64,000 nt of DNA from CAZLBC01 sp964557575 (lineage in GTDB: Bacteria > Planctomycetota > Phycisphaerae > SM23-33), in the NCBI GenBank assembly GCA_964557575.1, contig CAZLBC010000003.1:87587-151586 (forward strand), read 5' to 3'. Made by a program: the position numbers and the translations under genes. Within the stretch, counting starts at the first letter, position 1; each line of letters begins with the position of its first letter. Below the pieces are notes generated by a model, which was not told the origin of the DNA, searched no databases, and was given only the letters and a program-made list of their open reading frames with translations. Below are positions 1-9,525 of the stretch, in pieces.

Positions 1-768
1 AAGTTTCTGCGGGAGCTGCCGGGAAGATCGGCGGCACCGCCGCACTGCGTCCACTGGTCTTTCGACGAGGAAAACGGGGAAACGGCGGTCGACAGCGGAT
101 CGTTCGGGGAGAAATACCCGGCGGTTCTCCGCACCCTTGATGACGGGGGCACACGCCCGCTCCGCGTCAACGGCCAGTACGGCCGGGGGCTCTACTTCAA
201 CGGCAGGACCTCGTATGCCATGACCGAGTTTCCCGGTATCGGCGGCAACGCGCCCCGGACCGTCGTCTTCTGGGTCAAGGTCCCGGCGCCGGAGGAGATG
301 CGGCCGGTCTTCGGCCTGGTGAGCTGGGGATCCATGAAGAACGTCGGCAGCGCGTGGCAGATATCGATCAATCCCTGGGAGCGCGACGGTCCGCTTGGAA
401 GGCTGCGTGTCGGTACACGGCAGGCCCAGGTCGTGGGCACCACGGATCTCCGGGACGACCGGTGGCACCACCTGGCGGTCGTCATGTACGGGGGCCGCGC
501 GGCGGACGTTTCCACGCATATACTTCTGTACGTCGACGGGCAACTGGAAAAGACCTCGAAAAAGTCGGTACACCGGATCTACACGGATATCACGGGGCGG
601 GAGGCCCGGACGGTGATGCTCGGACGAAACATGACATACAGCCTGGACGACGAGAAGGTTCCCAATCGGCTCTTCAAGGGATGGCTCGACGAGGTGTACA
701 TATTCGATGCGGCGTTGACCCGTGAACAGATCCGACGATTGATGACCGGGAATCGCCCGCCCGGGTAA
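1..768 (+). CDS. LamG/concanavalin A-like domain protein, 5' end outside window
   Basis: The reading frame is open from the first base, so the N-terminus lies upstream and about 255 C-terminal residues are visible. They form a concanavalin A-like (LamG) sandwich: HWSFDEENGETAVDSG near the start, GRGLYFNGRTSYA, a WHHLAVVMYGG strand, LYVDGQLEKT, and the closing strand GWLDEVYIFDAALT. Proteins of this type bind carbohydrate or serve as adhesion modules on secreted proteins. In PVC bacteria the domain often follows a FecR-like anti-sigma region, but no such part is visible here. The next gene starts 35 bp downstream on the same strand, so co-transcription is plausible. The domain call is firm; the function of the full protein is unknown. 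Confidence 0.8.
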   Translation, partial: KFLRELPGRSAAPPHCVHWSFDEENGETAVDSGSFGEKYPAVLRTLDDGGTRPLRVNGQYGRGLYFNGRTSYAMTEFPGIGGNAPRTVVFWVKVPAPEEMRPVFGLVSWGSMKNVGSAWQISINPWERDGPLGRLRVGTRQAQVVGTTDLRDDRWHHLAVVMYGGRAADVSTHILLYVDGQLEKTSKKSVHRIYTDITGREARTVMLGRNMTYSLDDEKVPNRLFKGWLDEVYIFDAALTREQIRRLMTGNRPPG

Positions 769-803
769 CACTACTGCGGGCGCACACGAGAAAGGAAATG
801 CAT

Positions 804-3644
804 ATGATTGCCAGGACATGCGGTCTGTTGTGTTATGCACTCTGCGTAATGGCGGTATCGGCCGCGGAGCCGCGCCGGTTCGACGGTGTCTACCCGCACC
901 TCTGCACCTACACGCTCAGGGAGGACGTGCCCCTGAAGGGCGGCGACGAGTGCGGGATCGGCGCCGTCGTGCCGTGGGCGGGCAAACTCTACCTGATCAA
1001 TTACGGGGCGCACTATCCGCGGGGCAGCAGCCACAGCCTCTACGTAATAGATAAAAACCTGGACATGAAGATTTACCCGGAAAGCGTGGGCGGCACGCCG
1101 GCCGGGCGATTGATACATGTCGAGTCGAACCAGTTGTTCATCGGCCCGTACGTGATCGCCGCCGACGGCGAAGTCCGGGTGATTCCCCCCGCGCGGATGC
1201 CCGGCAGGATCACCGCCTGGGCCCGCCATCTCGCCGCGCCGGCGGAGAAGGTCTACTGTTACGACATGGAGGGGATGTTCTACGCGGTCGACGTCAAGAC
1301 CCTCGCCGTGGAAAAGCTCTTTCACGATCCCGTGCCCGGTGTCCACGGCAAGGGCGGCTACACTGCGCAGGGGCGTGTGGTGATCGCCAACAACGGGCGG
1401 GGGCCCCGCCACGAATCGCGGGAGAAGTGGCAGGTTGCGGTCGATCCGCGGGGAGATCCCGAGGCCGCCGGCAGCCTGGCCGCGTGGGACGGGAACGAGT
1501 GGCGGATCGTCGAACGCCGCCAGTTCACGGATGTCACGGGTCCCGGCGGTATCCGCGGCGCGCCCGACGACGACGCGCCGCTCTGGGCGATCGGCTGGGA
1601 CCGCCGGTCCCTGCGGCTGAAGCTGCTCGACGGCGGGCGGTGGTATACCTACCTGCTGCCCAAGGCCCAGCACTGCAATGATCCGGCCCACGGCTGGTTT
1701 ACCGAGTGGCCCCGCATCCGCGACATCGGCGGCGGCCGGTACCTGATGGACATGCACGGGATGTTTTTCGATTTCCCCGGCACCTTCTCCCGCGGCAACA
1801 CGGCGGGGATCAAGCCGGTATCCAGCCACCTGCGGTACATACCCGATTTCTGCGCGTGGAACGGGCGGCTGGTCCTCGCTACCGACGAGACGACGATCAT
1901 GGGCAACCCGCTCGCCGGCCAGCCCCAGTCGAACCTCTGGTTCGGCCGGCAGGAGGACCTGGCGGGCTGGGGACCGGCCGCGGGATGGGGCGGCCCGTGG
2001 GTGGGCGACCGGGTCGACGCCGACACTCCTTCCGATCCCTTCCTGGTCGACGGTTTCGACCGGCGCGTCCTCCACCTGGCGGTCGGTGCCCCCGCGACAA
2101 CGGATAACAACAGCGAGTTCGGCACGCGGTGCACGGGGCGGTTTCCGTTCACGGAACTGCCGGGCGCGCTCGCCGGGCTGGCCCGGGTAACCGTTGATCG
2201 CGGCGACTATCACAAGCCGGCCCCCGGGTACTCGTTTACGGTCGATCGGCCGGTGACGGTCTATCTCGCCGTCGACCGGCGCGGCGACCCGGACCCGGGT
2301 GAGGGGTGGGAAAAAACGGATCTGTCGGCCGCGTGGGGAACCCGCGGAGATATCGTGTATACAAAATCGTTTCAGAAGGGGGTCGTCGCCGTCCCCCCCA
2401 ACGAAACCGAGCACAAGCCCGGCGACTACGGGTTGCCCCACACGGCCTTCGTGAAACCGGCGGAAGGGAAGGCGGTCACCATTACGGACCCGGAAGGGGC
2501 GCCGGGCATCCGCGTCGTTGCAGCGAAACCCGGCGGCGCACCGGCAACCGAACATGATCGGAAGGCGGTGACGGTTACCCTGGAGATCGACGCGCGGGGG
2601 GACGGGGCGTGGAAGGACTATCGATCGATCGCCGTCAAAGGATACACGTATCATATTTTTCCCGATGATTTCGATGCCCGGTGGATCCGGCTGACGGCTG
2701 ACCGGGACTGCACGCTCACCGCTTATTTCCACTTTTCCGATACGGCATACGGCGACTGGAAAGAGGGACGGACGCTCTTCGGCTCCCTGGCCGACGTTGC
2801 CGCGGCCGGCGACGTCAACCACGCGCTGCTGTACCCCGCGAAGCGCAACCGCAACCTCCGGATTATTTCCGGCGGGGATGTCATGGAACTGACCGGCGAT
2901 TTCTCCTGCCGGAAAGACGAGGACGATCCGAAACTCCGGTCGCTGCTGGCGGTCAAGCCGCGCTATGCCGCGGATGATCGCTCGGTGATCGTCGCGGACC
3001 GCGGGACGACGTGGCGCCTGCCGAAGGTTGCGAAAGAATTCGACCGGGCCTTCGATGCGGGATGGCCGCGGGGGGTCCGGGAATGCGAGTCCGAGCGGTA
3101 CCTGGGGCACTTTTGCGGGACGTTCTACGAGATCCCCCGGGGCAACGGGCACCGACCGTCATTCGACAAAATGCGGCCGGTTTCCACCCACCGCAAGGCC
3201 ATAGCCGACTACTGTACGTGGAAGGGGCTCCTGGTCCTGTCCGGCGCGAAGAAGGACGCCGCGGACGATCCGCGGGTCGTCGCATCGAGCGATCCGGCAA
3301 TGGCCCTCTGGTTCGGCGGGATTGACGAGTTGTGGAAACTCGGTAAGCCGCGGGGATACGGCGGCCCCTGGAAAGAGACAGCGGTCAAGGCCGGAAAGCC
3401 GTCGGACCCGTACCTCATGACCAATTATGACCGTAAGAAAGTCACCCTCACGGCAGACCGTGATGTTACGATTACCCTCGAGGTCGACGTCGACCACCAG
3501 ACCGGCTGGTATGAATACCGGTCGTTTGACGTGAAGGCCGGCGTGGAGACGGTCCACGCATTCGAGGACGGGTACGCGGCCCACTGGATCAGGGCGATCG
3601 CCGACGGCGACTGCACGGCGACGGCCTGGTTCGAGTACAAATAA
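804..3644 (+). CDS. Large secreted beta-rich protein with internal duplication
   Basis: About 946 aa with an N-terminal signal peptide (MIARTCGLLCYALCVMAVSA). I chose the ATG at 804 because AAAGGA at 791-796 is 7 nt upstream; the in-frame ATG at 798 is too close to it. No enzymatic domain is recognised. Propeller-like strands fill the N-terminal part (WDGNEWRIVERRQFTD, LWAIGWDRRSLRLKLLDGG). Blocks recur: 'DFCAWNGRLVLATDE' (about residue 350) resembles 'DYCTWKGLLVLSGAKK' (about 808), each followed by a GGPW segment. A WIR-x2-AD-x-DCT-x-TA segment occurs near residue 635 and again at the C-terminus. Residues about 460-570 match the C-terminal module of the next gene (RGD-x6-GW, YGLPH-x-AFVKPA). 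Probably an extracytoplasmic protein acting with its neighbours; function not assigned. Confidence 0.75.
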   Translation: MIARTCGLLCYALCVMAVSAAEPRRFDGVYPHLCTYTLREDVPLKGGDECGIGAVVPWAGKLYLINYGAHYPRGSSHSLYVIDKNLDMKIYPESVGGTPAGRLIHVESNQLFIGPYVIAADGEVRVIPPARMPGRITAWARHLAAPAEKVYCYDMEGMFYAVDVKTLAVEKLFHDPVPGVHGKGGYTAQGRVVIANNGRGPRHESREKWQVAVDPRGDPEAAGSLAAWDGNEWRIVERRQFTDVTGPGGIRGAPDDDAPLWAIGWDRRSLRLKLLDGGRWYTYLLPKAQHCNDPAHGWFTEWPRIRDIGGGRYLMDMHGMFFDFPGTFSRGNTAGIKPVSSHLRYIPDFCAWNGRLVLATDETTIMGNPLAGQPQSNLWFGRQEDLAGWGPAAGWGGPWVGDRVDADTPSDPFLVDGFDRRVLHLAVGAPATTDNNSEFGTRCTGRFPFTELPGALAGLARVTVDRGDYHKPAPGYSFTVDRPVTVYLAVDRRGDPDPGEGWEKTDLSAAWGTRGDIVYTKSFQKGVVAVPPNETEHKPGDYGLPHTAFVKPAEGKAVTITDPEGAPGIRVVAAKPGGAPATEHDRKAVTVTLEIDARGDGAWKDYRSIAVKGYTYHIFPDDFDARWIRLTADRDCTLTAYFHFSDTAYGDWKEGRTLFGSLADVAAAGDVNHALLYPAKRNRNLRIISGGDVMELTGDFSCRKDEDDPKLRSLLAVKPRYAADDRSVIVADRGTTWRLPKVAKEFDRAFDAGWPRGVRECESERYLGHFCGTFYEIPRGNGHRPSFDKMRPVSTHRKAIADYCTWKGLLVLSGAKKDAADDPRVVASSDPAMALWFGGIDELWKLGKPRGYGGPWKETAVKAGKPSDPYLMTNYDRKKVTLTADRDVTITLEVDVDHQTGWYEYRSFDVKAGVETVHAFEDGYAAHWIRAIADGDCTATAWFEYK

Positions 3645-3668
3645 GGTGAAACAATCCGAGGAGAACAC

Positions 3669-5882
3669 ATGAATACGCTCAAGTTGTTAACGATTATATC
3701 GCTCCTGTTTGCCGCCGCCTGCCCGGCGGCGGAGGTGCTCGTGGAGGCCGAGTCCTTCACGGACCGGGGAGGCTGGAAGATAGACCAGCAGTTCATGGAC
3801 CAGATGGGCTCGCCCTACCTGCTCGCCCACGGGCTCGGTTACCCGGTCCGGGACGCGGTGACGACGGTAGCGTTTCCCCGGCCCGGCTCGTACCGCGTCT
3901 GGGTCAGGACGTTCGACTGGGTCGCGCCCTGGAAGACGCCGGAGACGCCGGCATCCAAACGCGCGACGGGAACGCCCGGGAAATTCCGCCTGATGATCAA
4001 CGCCGCGCGGGTCGAGACGGTCTTCGGCACGGAAGGCGCCGCGTGGCACTGGCAGCCGGGCGGACGTGTCGAGGTAAAGAAAGGGCCGGTGGAACTGAGG
4101 CTGGTCGACATGACCGGGTTCGACGGGCGCTGCGATGCGATCCTGTTCAGCGACGATCCCGGGTTCCAGCCGCCCGACGGTGGGGAAAAGCTGGCGTCAC
4201 TGCGCCGAACACTGCTCGGGACCGAGAAAACACGGGACGCCGGTGAGTATGACCTGGTAGTGGTCGGCGGCGGGATATCCGGTATCTGCGCGGCCGTGTC
4301 CGGGGCGCGAAACGGCCTGACGGTGGCCCTGATCCAGGACCGGCCGGTCCTCGGGGGCAACAACAGTTCCGAGGTGCGGGTCTGGCTCAGCGGGCGGGCG
4401 GAGAATCCCCGCTATCCGAATGTCGGCAGGATCGTCAGGGAACTCGATCCGATCAAGCGGGCCCACAGCAGCCTTACCAATACGGCGGACTACTACCCCG
4501 ATGAAAAACGGGAGGCATTCGTCCGGAGTGAAAAGAACATTTCCCTGTTTCTCTGTCACCGGGCCAACGGCATAGAGGTCAGGGACGAGCGGATTCTGTC
4601 CGTAACCGCGCAGGATATCATCACCGGCGTACGAAAGCGTTTTTCCGGGCGGTGGTTCGTCGATACGACGGGAGACGGCTGCGTCGGCTATCACGCCGGA
4701 GCGGATTTCGAAATGACTGAAACCGCACACATGGGGCAGAGCAATCTCTGGAATATTCGCGATACCGGTCAGCCCGTCTCGTTTCCTCGGTGTCCGTGGG
4801 CCTACGATCTCAGCGACAAGCCCTTTCCCGGCCGGGACGGCAACCGGCCCGGCAGGCAGTTGGGGACGTGGTTCTGGGAGAGCGGCTGCTTTCGCCATCC
4901 CATCGATGACCGCGAGCGAAACCGGGACAACAACTTCCGCGCGATGTTCGGCGCGTGGGATTGCCTCAAGAACGTCCAGGAGAAATTTCCGAATTACCAA
5001 TTGGCCTGGGCGGCGTACGTCTCCGGCCCCCGGGAATCCCGGCGCCTTCTCGGCGACGTCATTTTGAACAAGGAAGATCTCCTGGAATACCGGGAGTACG
5101 ACGACGGCTGCATCGCGACCGGCTGGAAGATAGATCTCCACCTGCCCCGCAAGGAATACAGCAGGGGATTCGAGGGGGACGAGTTTATAACCCGGGCACA
5201 CTTCACCGGTTACAAAATGCCGTACTACGTGCCGTACCGGTGTCTGTATTCCCGCAACATCGAAAACCTGTTCATGGCCGGCAGGGATGTCAGCGTTACC
5301 CACGAGGCCCTCGGCGCCGTCAGGGTCATGAGGACCTGCGGGCAGATGGGCGACGTGGTGGGCATGGCCGCCGCGATCTGCAAGAAGCGCGGCACGACCC
5401 CGCGGGGGGTCTACAAGGAGCACCTCGACGAGTTGAAGAAGATGATGAGCAAGGGGCCGCCGCCCGAGAAACGGGTGCGTATATGGCCGGCGTCGGAGGC
5501 GACGCGGACGAGCGACGGTAATCCGATCAACGAGATGCCCGAAGAACTCGGGAAACTCACGTGCGTGACGATAGAACGCGGCTCGTGGCGGTCGCCGGCG
5601 CCCGGTTTCCGTTTCGAGATCGGTGCGGCGGCAGTGGTGTATATTGCCGTTCACGATCGCGGCGACTACCGGCCGCCGAAGGGATGGGAACAGGCCGGCA
5701 TGACAATGACGTGGCGCGAGAAATACACCGATACCGTGTACCGGAAACGATTCGCGGCCGGCACGGTCGCGATTCCCTCGCACAGCGGCAATGAAGGTAA
5801 TAAGACGTACGGCCTGCCGCACATGGCATTCGTCAAGCCGGCTGCCGGCGGCTCGGTCGATGTGCGGCCCGTTTCGCCGTAA
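3669..5882 (+). CDS. Secreted FAD-dependent oxidoreductase (FAD_oxidored family)
   Basis: 737 aa, starting 24 bp after the previous stop with GAGGAG just upstream. A signal peptide (MNTLKLLTIISLLFAAACPA) leads into a beta-rich N-terminal region (about 22-170) of carbohydrate-binding type (VEAESFTDRGGWKIDQQ). The dinucleotide-binding motif follows at Y194-G205 (VVVGGGISGICAA), then the GGNNSSEVRVWLSG and VDTTGDGCVGYHAGADFEM signatures of the FAD_oxidored family, and a late AGRDVSVTHEALGAVRVM segment that normally completes the FAD site. Residues about 617-731 form an extra module shared with the upstream gene. Homologues abound in Lentisphaerae and Planctomycetes next to polysaccharide genes. 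Substrate unknown; the fold and cofactor are well supported. Confidence 0.88.
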   Translation: MNTLKLLTIISLLFAAACPAAEVLVEAESFTDRGGWKIDQQFMDQMGSPYLLAHGLGYPVRDAVTTVAFPRPGSYRVWVRTFDWVAPWKTPETPASKRATGTPGKFRLMINAARVETVFGTEGAAWHWQPGGRVEVKKGPVELRLVDMTGFDGRCDAILFSDDPGFQPPDGGEKLASLRRTLLGTEKTRDAGEYDLVVVGGGISGICAAVSGARNGLTVALIQDRPVLGGNNSSEVRVWLSGRAENPRYPNVGRIVRELDPIKRAHSSLTNTADYYPDEKREAFVRSEKNISLFLCHRANGIEVRDERILSVTAQDIITGVRKRFSGRWFVDTTGDGCVGYHAGADFEMTETAHMGQSNLWNIRDTGQPVSFPRCPWAYDLSDKPFPGRDGNRPGRQLGTWFWESGCFRHPIDDRERNRDNNFRAMFGAWDCLKNVQEKFPNYQLAWAAYVSGPRESRRLLGDVILNKEDLLEYREYDDGCIATGWKIDLHLPRKEYSRGFEGDEFITRAHFTGYKMPYYVPYRCLYSRNIENLFMAGRDVSVTHEALGAVRVMRTCGQMGDVVGMAAAICKKRGTTPRGVYKEHLDELKKMMSKGPPPEKRVRIWPASEATRTSDGNPINEMPEELGKLTCVTIERGSWRSPAPGFRFEIGAAAVVYIAVHDRGDYRPPKGWEQAGMTMTWREKYTDTVYRKRFAAGTVAIPSHSGNEGNKTYGLPHMAFVKPAAGGSVDVRPVSP

Positions 5883-5948
5883 CGGGCCGGCCGGCATTCG
5901 GACCGGTTTTGACACATTCAGGATCATCATTCAGGCTGGAGCGAACGA

Positions 5949-7445
5949 ATGCGCATGACAACGCTGATCGGTTCGATATGTTTCGCCGCATGTCCGCTTT
6001 TCTCCCTGTCCGCGTCCGCCGGGGAGAAGGTGCTGCACGACGACTGGATGGCCCTCTACATGATGGATTCAAAAGTGGGATACGGTCGCCAGAAGCTCGT
6101 TGAGCAAACCCGCGGCGGCACCACGGTGATTGTTTCGACGGAAAAGACGTTCATGCGTATCAAGCGCATGGGGGTGACGATGGAGGTCAGCGAGGATTCG
6201 TGCGTCGTGGAGAGCGCGGGGGGGCGGCTGATATCGTTTCACTGCAAGACAAAACAGAGCATCATGGCGTCGGAGGTAAAAGGGACGGTCAAGGGAGATA
6301 CGATCGTCATCGAGCGCTTCAGCGGCGGCCGGCGCACCGGGGTGAAAAAAATTCCCTACGACCCGGCGATGATGACTCCCTTCGCGTTTGATACACAGAT
6401 ACGAAAGGACGGGATACAAAAGGGAGAGAGGCACGCGGGAAAGGTCTTTGTACCGTCGATGCCGGATAAGCCGGTCGATCTTGCCGTCACCGTCCTCGAG
6501 AAGGAGGAGACCGACGTGCTTGGGCAGAAACGGCTTCTCTGGCACACGAAGGCCGCCATGACGGTGAAGGGCATGCCGATCGAAACCGAACAGTGGGTCA
6601 GCGACGAGGGCGTCCCCTGGAAGATACGGATCATGAACGGCCTCGTCTGCGGCTACAAGGTGCCCGAGAAAGTTGCCGTCAAAAAGGGAGAAATCAAGGA
6701 TGTCTTCAAAACGTCGCTGGTGGTTCCCGACCGCCCGATACCCGATGCCCGCAAGGCCCGGGACCTGCGTTACCGGCTGACGCTGCCGGAGGGGAAGACG
6801 TTCCCCGGTGTTCCCGCCGGCGCGGGGCAGGAGGTTATCTCGCATCGTGGAAACGTTTTGGTGGTGTGCGTGCGGACGGTGGACGTGAAAAAATCGCTTG
6901 ATCGACCGGTGACAGCGAAGAACATGAACAAGTACCTCGCGAGTACGCCGTTTCTCCAGGTGGACGATCCGGCCATTGCCGGCAGGGCCGCGGCGGTCGT
7001 CGGCGATGAAAAAAATGCCCTGAAAGCGGCCCGCCTGATCGAAAAGTGGGTCCACCGGAATATCAGGAAAAAGCACCTTGGCCTCGGGTTCGCCACCGCC
7101 GGCGAGGTCATACAGAACCTGGAAGGTGACTGTTCCGAGCACAGCGTTCTCCTGGCGGCCCTCTGCCGGGCGGCGGGGATACCCAGCCGGGTCGTGGGCG
7201 GCCTGATCTACGCCGACGCGCTCGCCGGCGACGACGGGAAGGGGGCATTCGGCATGCACATGTGGACCGAGGTCTACGTGGGGTCCTGGGTCCCCCTGGA
7301 CGCCACGATCGGCGCGGGGTACTGCGACGCGGCCCGCATAGCGGTGGCCAAAAGCAGCCTGGAAAGCGAGTCCGACATGGTGGACCTGCTGCCCCTGGCG
7401 ACCTACATGGGCACGTTGAAAATAGAAGTATTACGCGAGAATTAA
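5949..7445 (+). CDS. Secreted transglutaminase-like (papain-fold) protein
   Basis: 498 aa with a signal peptide (about 1-24, ending SLSASAG). The N-terminal 300 residues are beta-rich, without an assigned fold. The transglutaminase core lies near residues 350-460 with a complete Cys-His-Asp triad: C395 in GDCSEHSVLLAALCRAAG, H437 in FGMHMWTEVYV and D451 in VPLDATIG. Such domains act as peptidases, amidases or cross-linking enzymes, and here the protein would work outside the cytoplasm. It lies 66 bp after the FAD oxidoreductase on the same strand. A perfect TTGACA (5909-5914) lies upstream, but I see no good -10 at proper spacing, so an independent promoter is not claimed. Fold confidence is high, substrate unknown. 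Confidence 0.88.
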   Translation: MRMTTLIGSICFAACPLFSLSASAGEKVLHDDWMALYMMDSKVGYGRQKLVEQTRGGTTVIVSTEKTFMRIKRMGVTMEVSEDSCVVESAGGRLISFHCKTKQSIMASEVKGTVKGDTIVIERFSGGRRTGVKKIPYDPAMMTPFAFDTQIRKDGIQKGERHAGKVFVPSMPDKPVDLAVTVLEKEETDVLGQKRLLWHTKAAMTVKGMPIETEQWVSDEGVPWKIRIMNGLVCGYKVPEKVAVKKGEIKDVFKTSLVVPDRPIPDARKARDLRYRLTLPEGKTFPGVPAGAGQEVISHRGNVLVVCVRTVDVKKSLDRPVTAKNMNKYLASTPFLQVDDPAIAGRAAAVVGDEKNALKAARLIEKWVHRNIRKKHLGLGFATAGEVIQNLEGDCSEHSVLLAALCRAAGIPSRVVGGLIYADALAGDDGKGAFGMHMWTEVYVGSWVPLDATIGAGYCDAARIAVAKSSLESESDMVDLLPLATYMGTLKIEVLREN

Positions 7446-7463
7446 TACGACCCGTACATCGGA

Positions 7464-9521
7464 CTATTCGATCTTCAGGGCCCGGAGCGCGGGTTCGAAA
7501 TCGGGTTTTATTTCCAGGCATTTCTTGAAGCAGCGTGTCGCTTCACGGGCGAAGTCGCCGCGCAGGTGCTGCACCGAGAGCCGCCGGCAGCAGACGCCCA
7601 TGCAATACCACGCCTCGTGGAGTTCGGGGTCCTCGGCGACGGCCTCGCGCAACACGACGATAGCGCACCGGTTTATCCCGAGCAGGCTGAGCGTGTTGCC
7701 GCCGGCCAGGAGGGCCTGTGCCGGGACCGGATCCGTTTTTCTTATCCGCGCGACGTACTTTCTCGCCCACGCGCTGTCGAAGGGGATCCGGTGTTTTTTC
7801 ACGAACGCGGTGTTTTCACCGGAGCCCATGACGAATACAACATGCCGGGCGTCCAGGTACACCGGAACCCATCGCGGATCCGCCGACATTGCCAGCGCAA
7901 TCGGGACATGCTCCCTGCCGGGGATCGGTTCGGCGGTAAAGCGACCGACGCGCATCACCGCAACTTGAAAATCGAACTCAATGGCGGCGGTGCCCAGTTC
8001 CTTTTTGCCCCGTATCACGTCCAGTACCGCTTCCATCGTCTCCACCGGGTAGGCCCAGGTGTTCGTAAGTACGGGTACCTCCGGCCGGGGCGACGCGAAG
8101 AAGCGGATGTTGCTCGACGTGTCGTAGTCTGTCCACAACCGCCCGGCGGGGCGTTCGGTCGAGATGAAACGACAGGCGCCCAGGGGGAGGTTCATGTTCG
8201 CGGGGCCGATGCCGAAACGGTGCGGGCTTCGTCTCGCGTAGTAAAACCGGTTCGAGACGATCGAGATCAACAGCCACGCCGACAGGGCCGTGACGAGAAC
8301 GGCTGCCAGTCCGGAAAGCAGGGAGAACGAAACTGAACGGGAGCGTTCTTTCAGTCGCGTCACGGCGAGTCCCATCGCCCGCAGGGAAATCGGTACCAGG
8401 AGGATTGCCGCCGGGGCGATGTTTCGCCGCATGGTCATCGAGAAGACGACAAGGCCGGCGATCAGGAAGAGCGCGTCCCATTTTCTCGCGTACAGTGCCG
8501 AAACCAGCGCCGTCCCCGCCGCGCCGAGCAGCCCGTAATAGGCCCACGTGGCCGTCTGCCCCGCGAATCCTGCATCAAAGGGCGAGAAGAACTCGCCGAT
8601 GGTCGACCAGGGATGGCCTCCTTCCGTGAAGTGGGCGGCGGTGATATTGTTCCGCAGAAAGAACACGGCGGTCTCTACCGGCAGGGCGCCCAGGCGCCAT
8701 GTCCAGGGGTTCAGGAAACAGGCGGCGAGTTGTAACAGAAAGAGAATGCCGAGCCGCCCTGCGCCGTCCGTCCGGCCCCGTCCCGTGGCGGTGCGGAAAA
8801 GCAGCCGCGCAAGCCGGTCCGCTAGAAAAGCCGTGGTCATCGCGGGACCGAGAATCCATAAGCTGTGCATGTTGACCAGGGCGACCTGTGTCGCCGCGAG
8901 GAGCGCGATGCGGATTGGCCCCGGCCCTCCGTTTGAACAGGAGTCCAGGAGTATGAACAACTGTACCGAGAGCAGTGCGGCGGCGAACAGTTCCGGCCGC
9001 AGAACAAACCGCTCATAGCCGCACAGGATAATCAGTATGATACCGGCGGCCGCCCAGGCGGGGTGGACGCCGCCCCGGATCATCGTGGCCGCCGCGACTG
9101 CCGCGATCGAAAAAACCAGCAGCGCCGTGGCCAGGGAGAGCCCGGTAAAATCCCAGCGGGAATGAATGCCGGCAAAGAGGACCTGGCTGACCCAGTTTGC
9201 GTTCGGAAAATGAAACGCGCCCTCCGCGTCGCGCCAGCAGCAGGGGGGCAGCGTCTCGTCGGCGGTATCCGGTCGGCTGTTTTCAACCGTGTATACGGCC
9301 GGCGATGTTTCCACCGGCGTGCCGGTGTCAAGAAAGCGGTAGCCGTAGTCCAGGTGGTACCCGATATCGGGGCTGCCGATCAGGCGGGTTCCGCATACGG
9401 CCGCCGCCGCGATTGCGGCCGCGACCGCGAGAAGCCCGAAACAGCGCGAAAGCCGTACGATAAACGGGACGGCATTATCCGTCGTTTCCGGCGGTGTATT
9501 CGATTCGGCTGCGCCTTCCAT
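7464..9521 (-). CDS. Polytopic GT-C-like membrane protein with C-terminal TPR
   Basis: About 685 aa. The frame stays open further upstream, but that part lies inside ahbD. The ATG at 9521, four bases after the ahbD stop, begins a protein that enters its first membrane helix at once. Roughly ten to twelve hydrophobic segments occupy residues 20-440. The first extracytoplasmic loop has the acidic pattern of GT-C glycosyltransferases (SPDIGYHLDYGYRFLDTG) and a following NANWVSQVLF segment. The soluble C-terminus ends in a tetratricopeptide-like pair (LHEAWYCMGVCCRRL, ATRCFKKCLEIKPDFEPAL). It is last in the ahbC-ahbD transcription unit. A sugar-transfer role is inferred from topology only; no donor or acceptor can be named. 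Confidence 0.75.
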   Translation of the reverse strand: MEGAAESNTPPETTDNAVPFIVRLSRCFGLLAVAAAIAAAAVCGTRLIGSPDIGYHLDYGYRFLDTGTPVETSPAVYTVENSRPDTADETLPPCCWRDAEGAFHFPNANWVSQVLFAGIHSRWDFTGLSLATALLVFSIAAVAAATMIRGGVHPAWAAAGIILIILCGYERFVLRPELFAAALLSVQLFILLDSCSNGGPGPIRIALLAATQVALVNMHSLWILGPAMTTAFLADRLARLLFRTATGRGRTDGAGRLGILFLLQLAACFLNPWTWRLGALPVETAVFFLRNNITAAHFTEGGHPWSTIGEFFSPFDAGFAGQTATWAYYGLLGAAGTALVSALYARKWDALFLIAGLVVFSMTMRRNIAPAAILLVPISLRAMGLAVTRLKERSRSVSFSLLSGLAAVLVTALSAWLLISIVSNRFYYARRSPHRFGIGPANMNLPLGACRFISTERPAGRLWTDYDTSSNIRFFASPRPEVPVLTNTWAYPVETMEAVLDVIRGKKELGTAAIEFDFQVAVMRVGRFTAEPIPGREHVPIALAMSADPRWVPVYLDARHVVFVMGSGENTAFVKKHRIPFDSAWARKYVARIRKTDPVPAQALLAGGNTLSLLGINRCAIVVLREAVAEDPELHEAWYCMGVCCRRLSVQHLRGDFAREATRCFKKCLEIKPDFEPALRALKIE

Positions 9522-9525
9522 CGTG

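Noticed and set aside
771..3152. Long open frame on the minus strand opposite the 946-aa secreted protein
   Set aside because: It has no recognisable domain and atypical composition (Arg, Pro, Gly-rich). The plus-strand gene has a signal peptide and homology to its neighbour. Such frames are expected in GC-rich DNA.
4197..5930. 577-codon open frame opposite the FAD oxidoreductase
   Set aside because: It mirrors a well-supported gene with cofactor motifs and shows no motif of its own.
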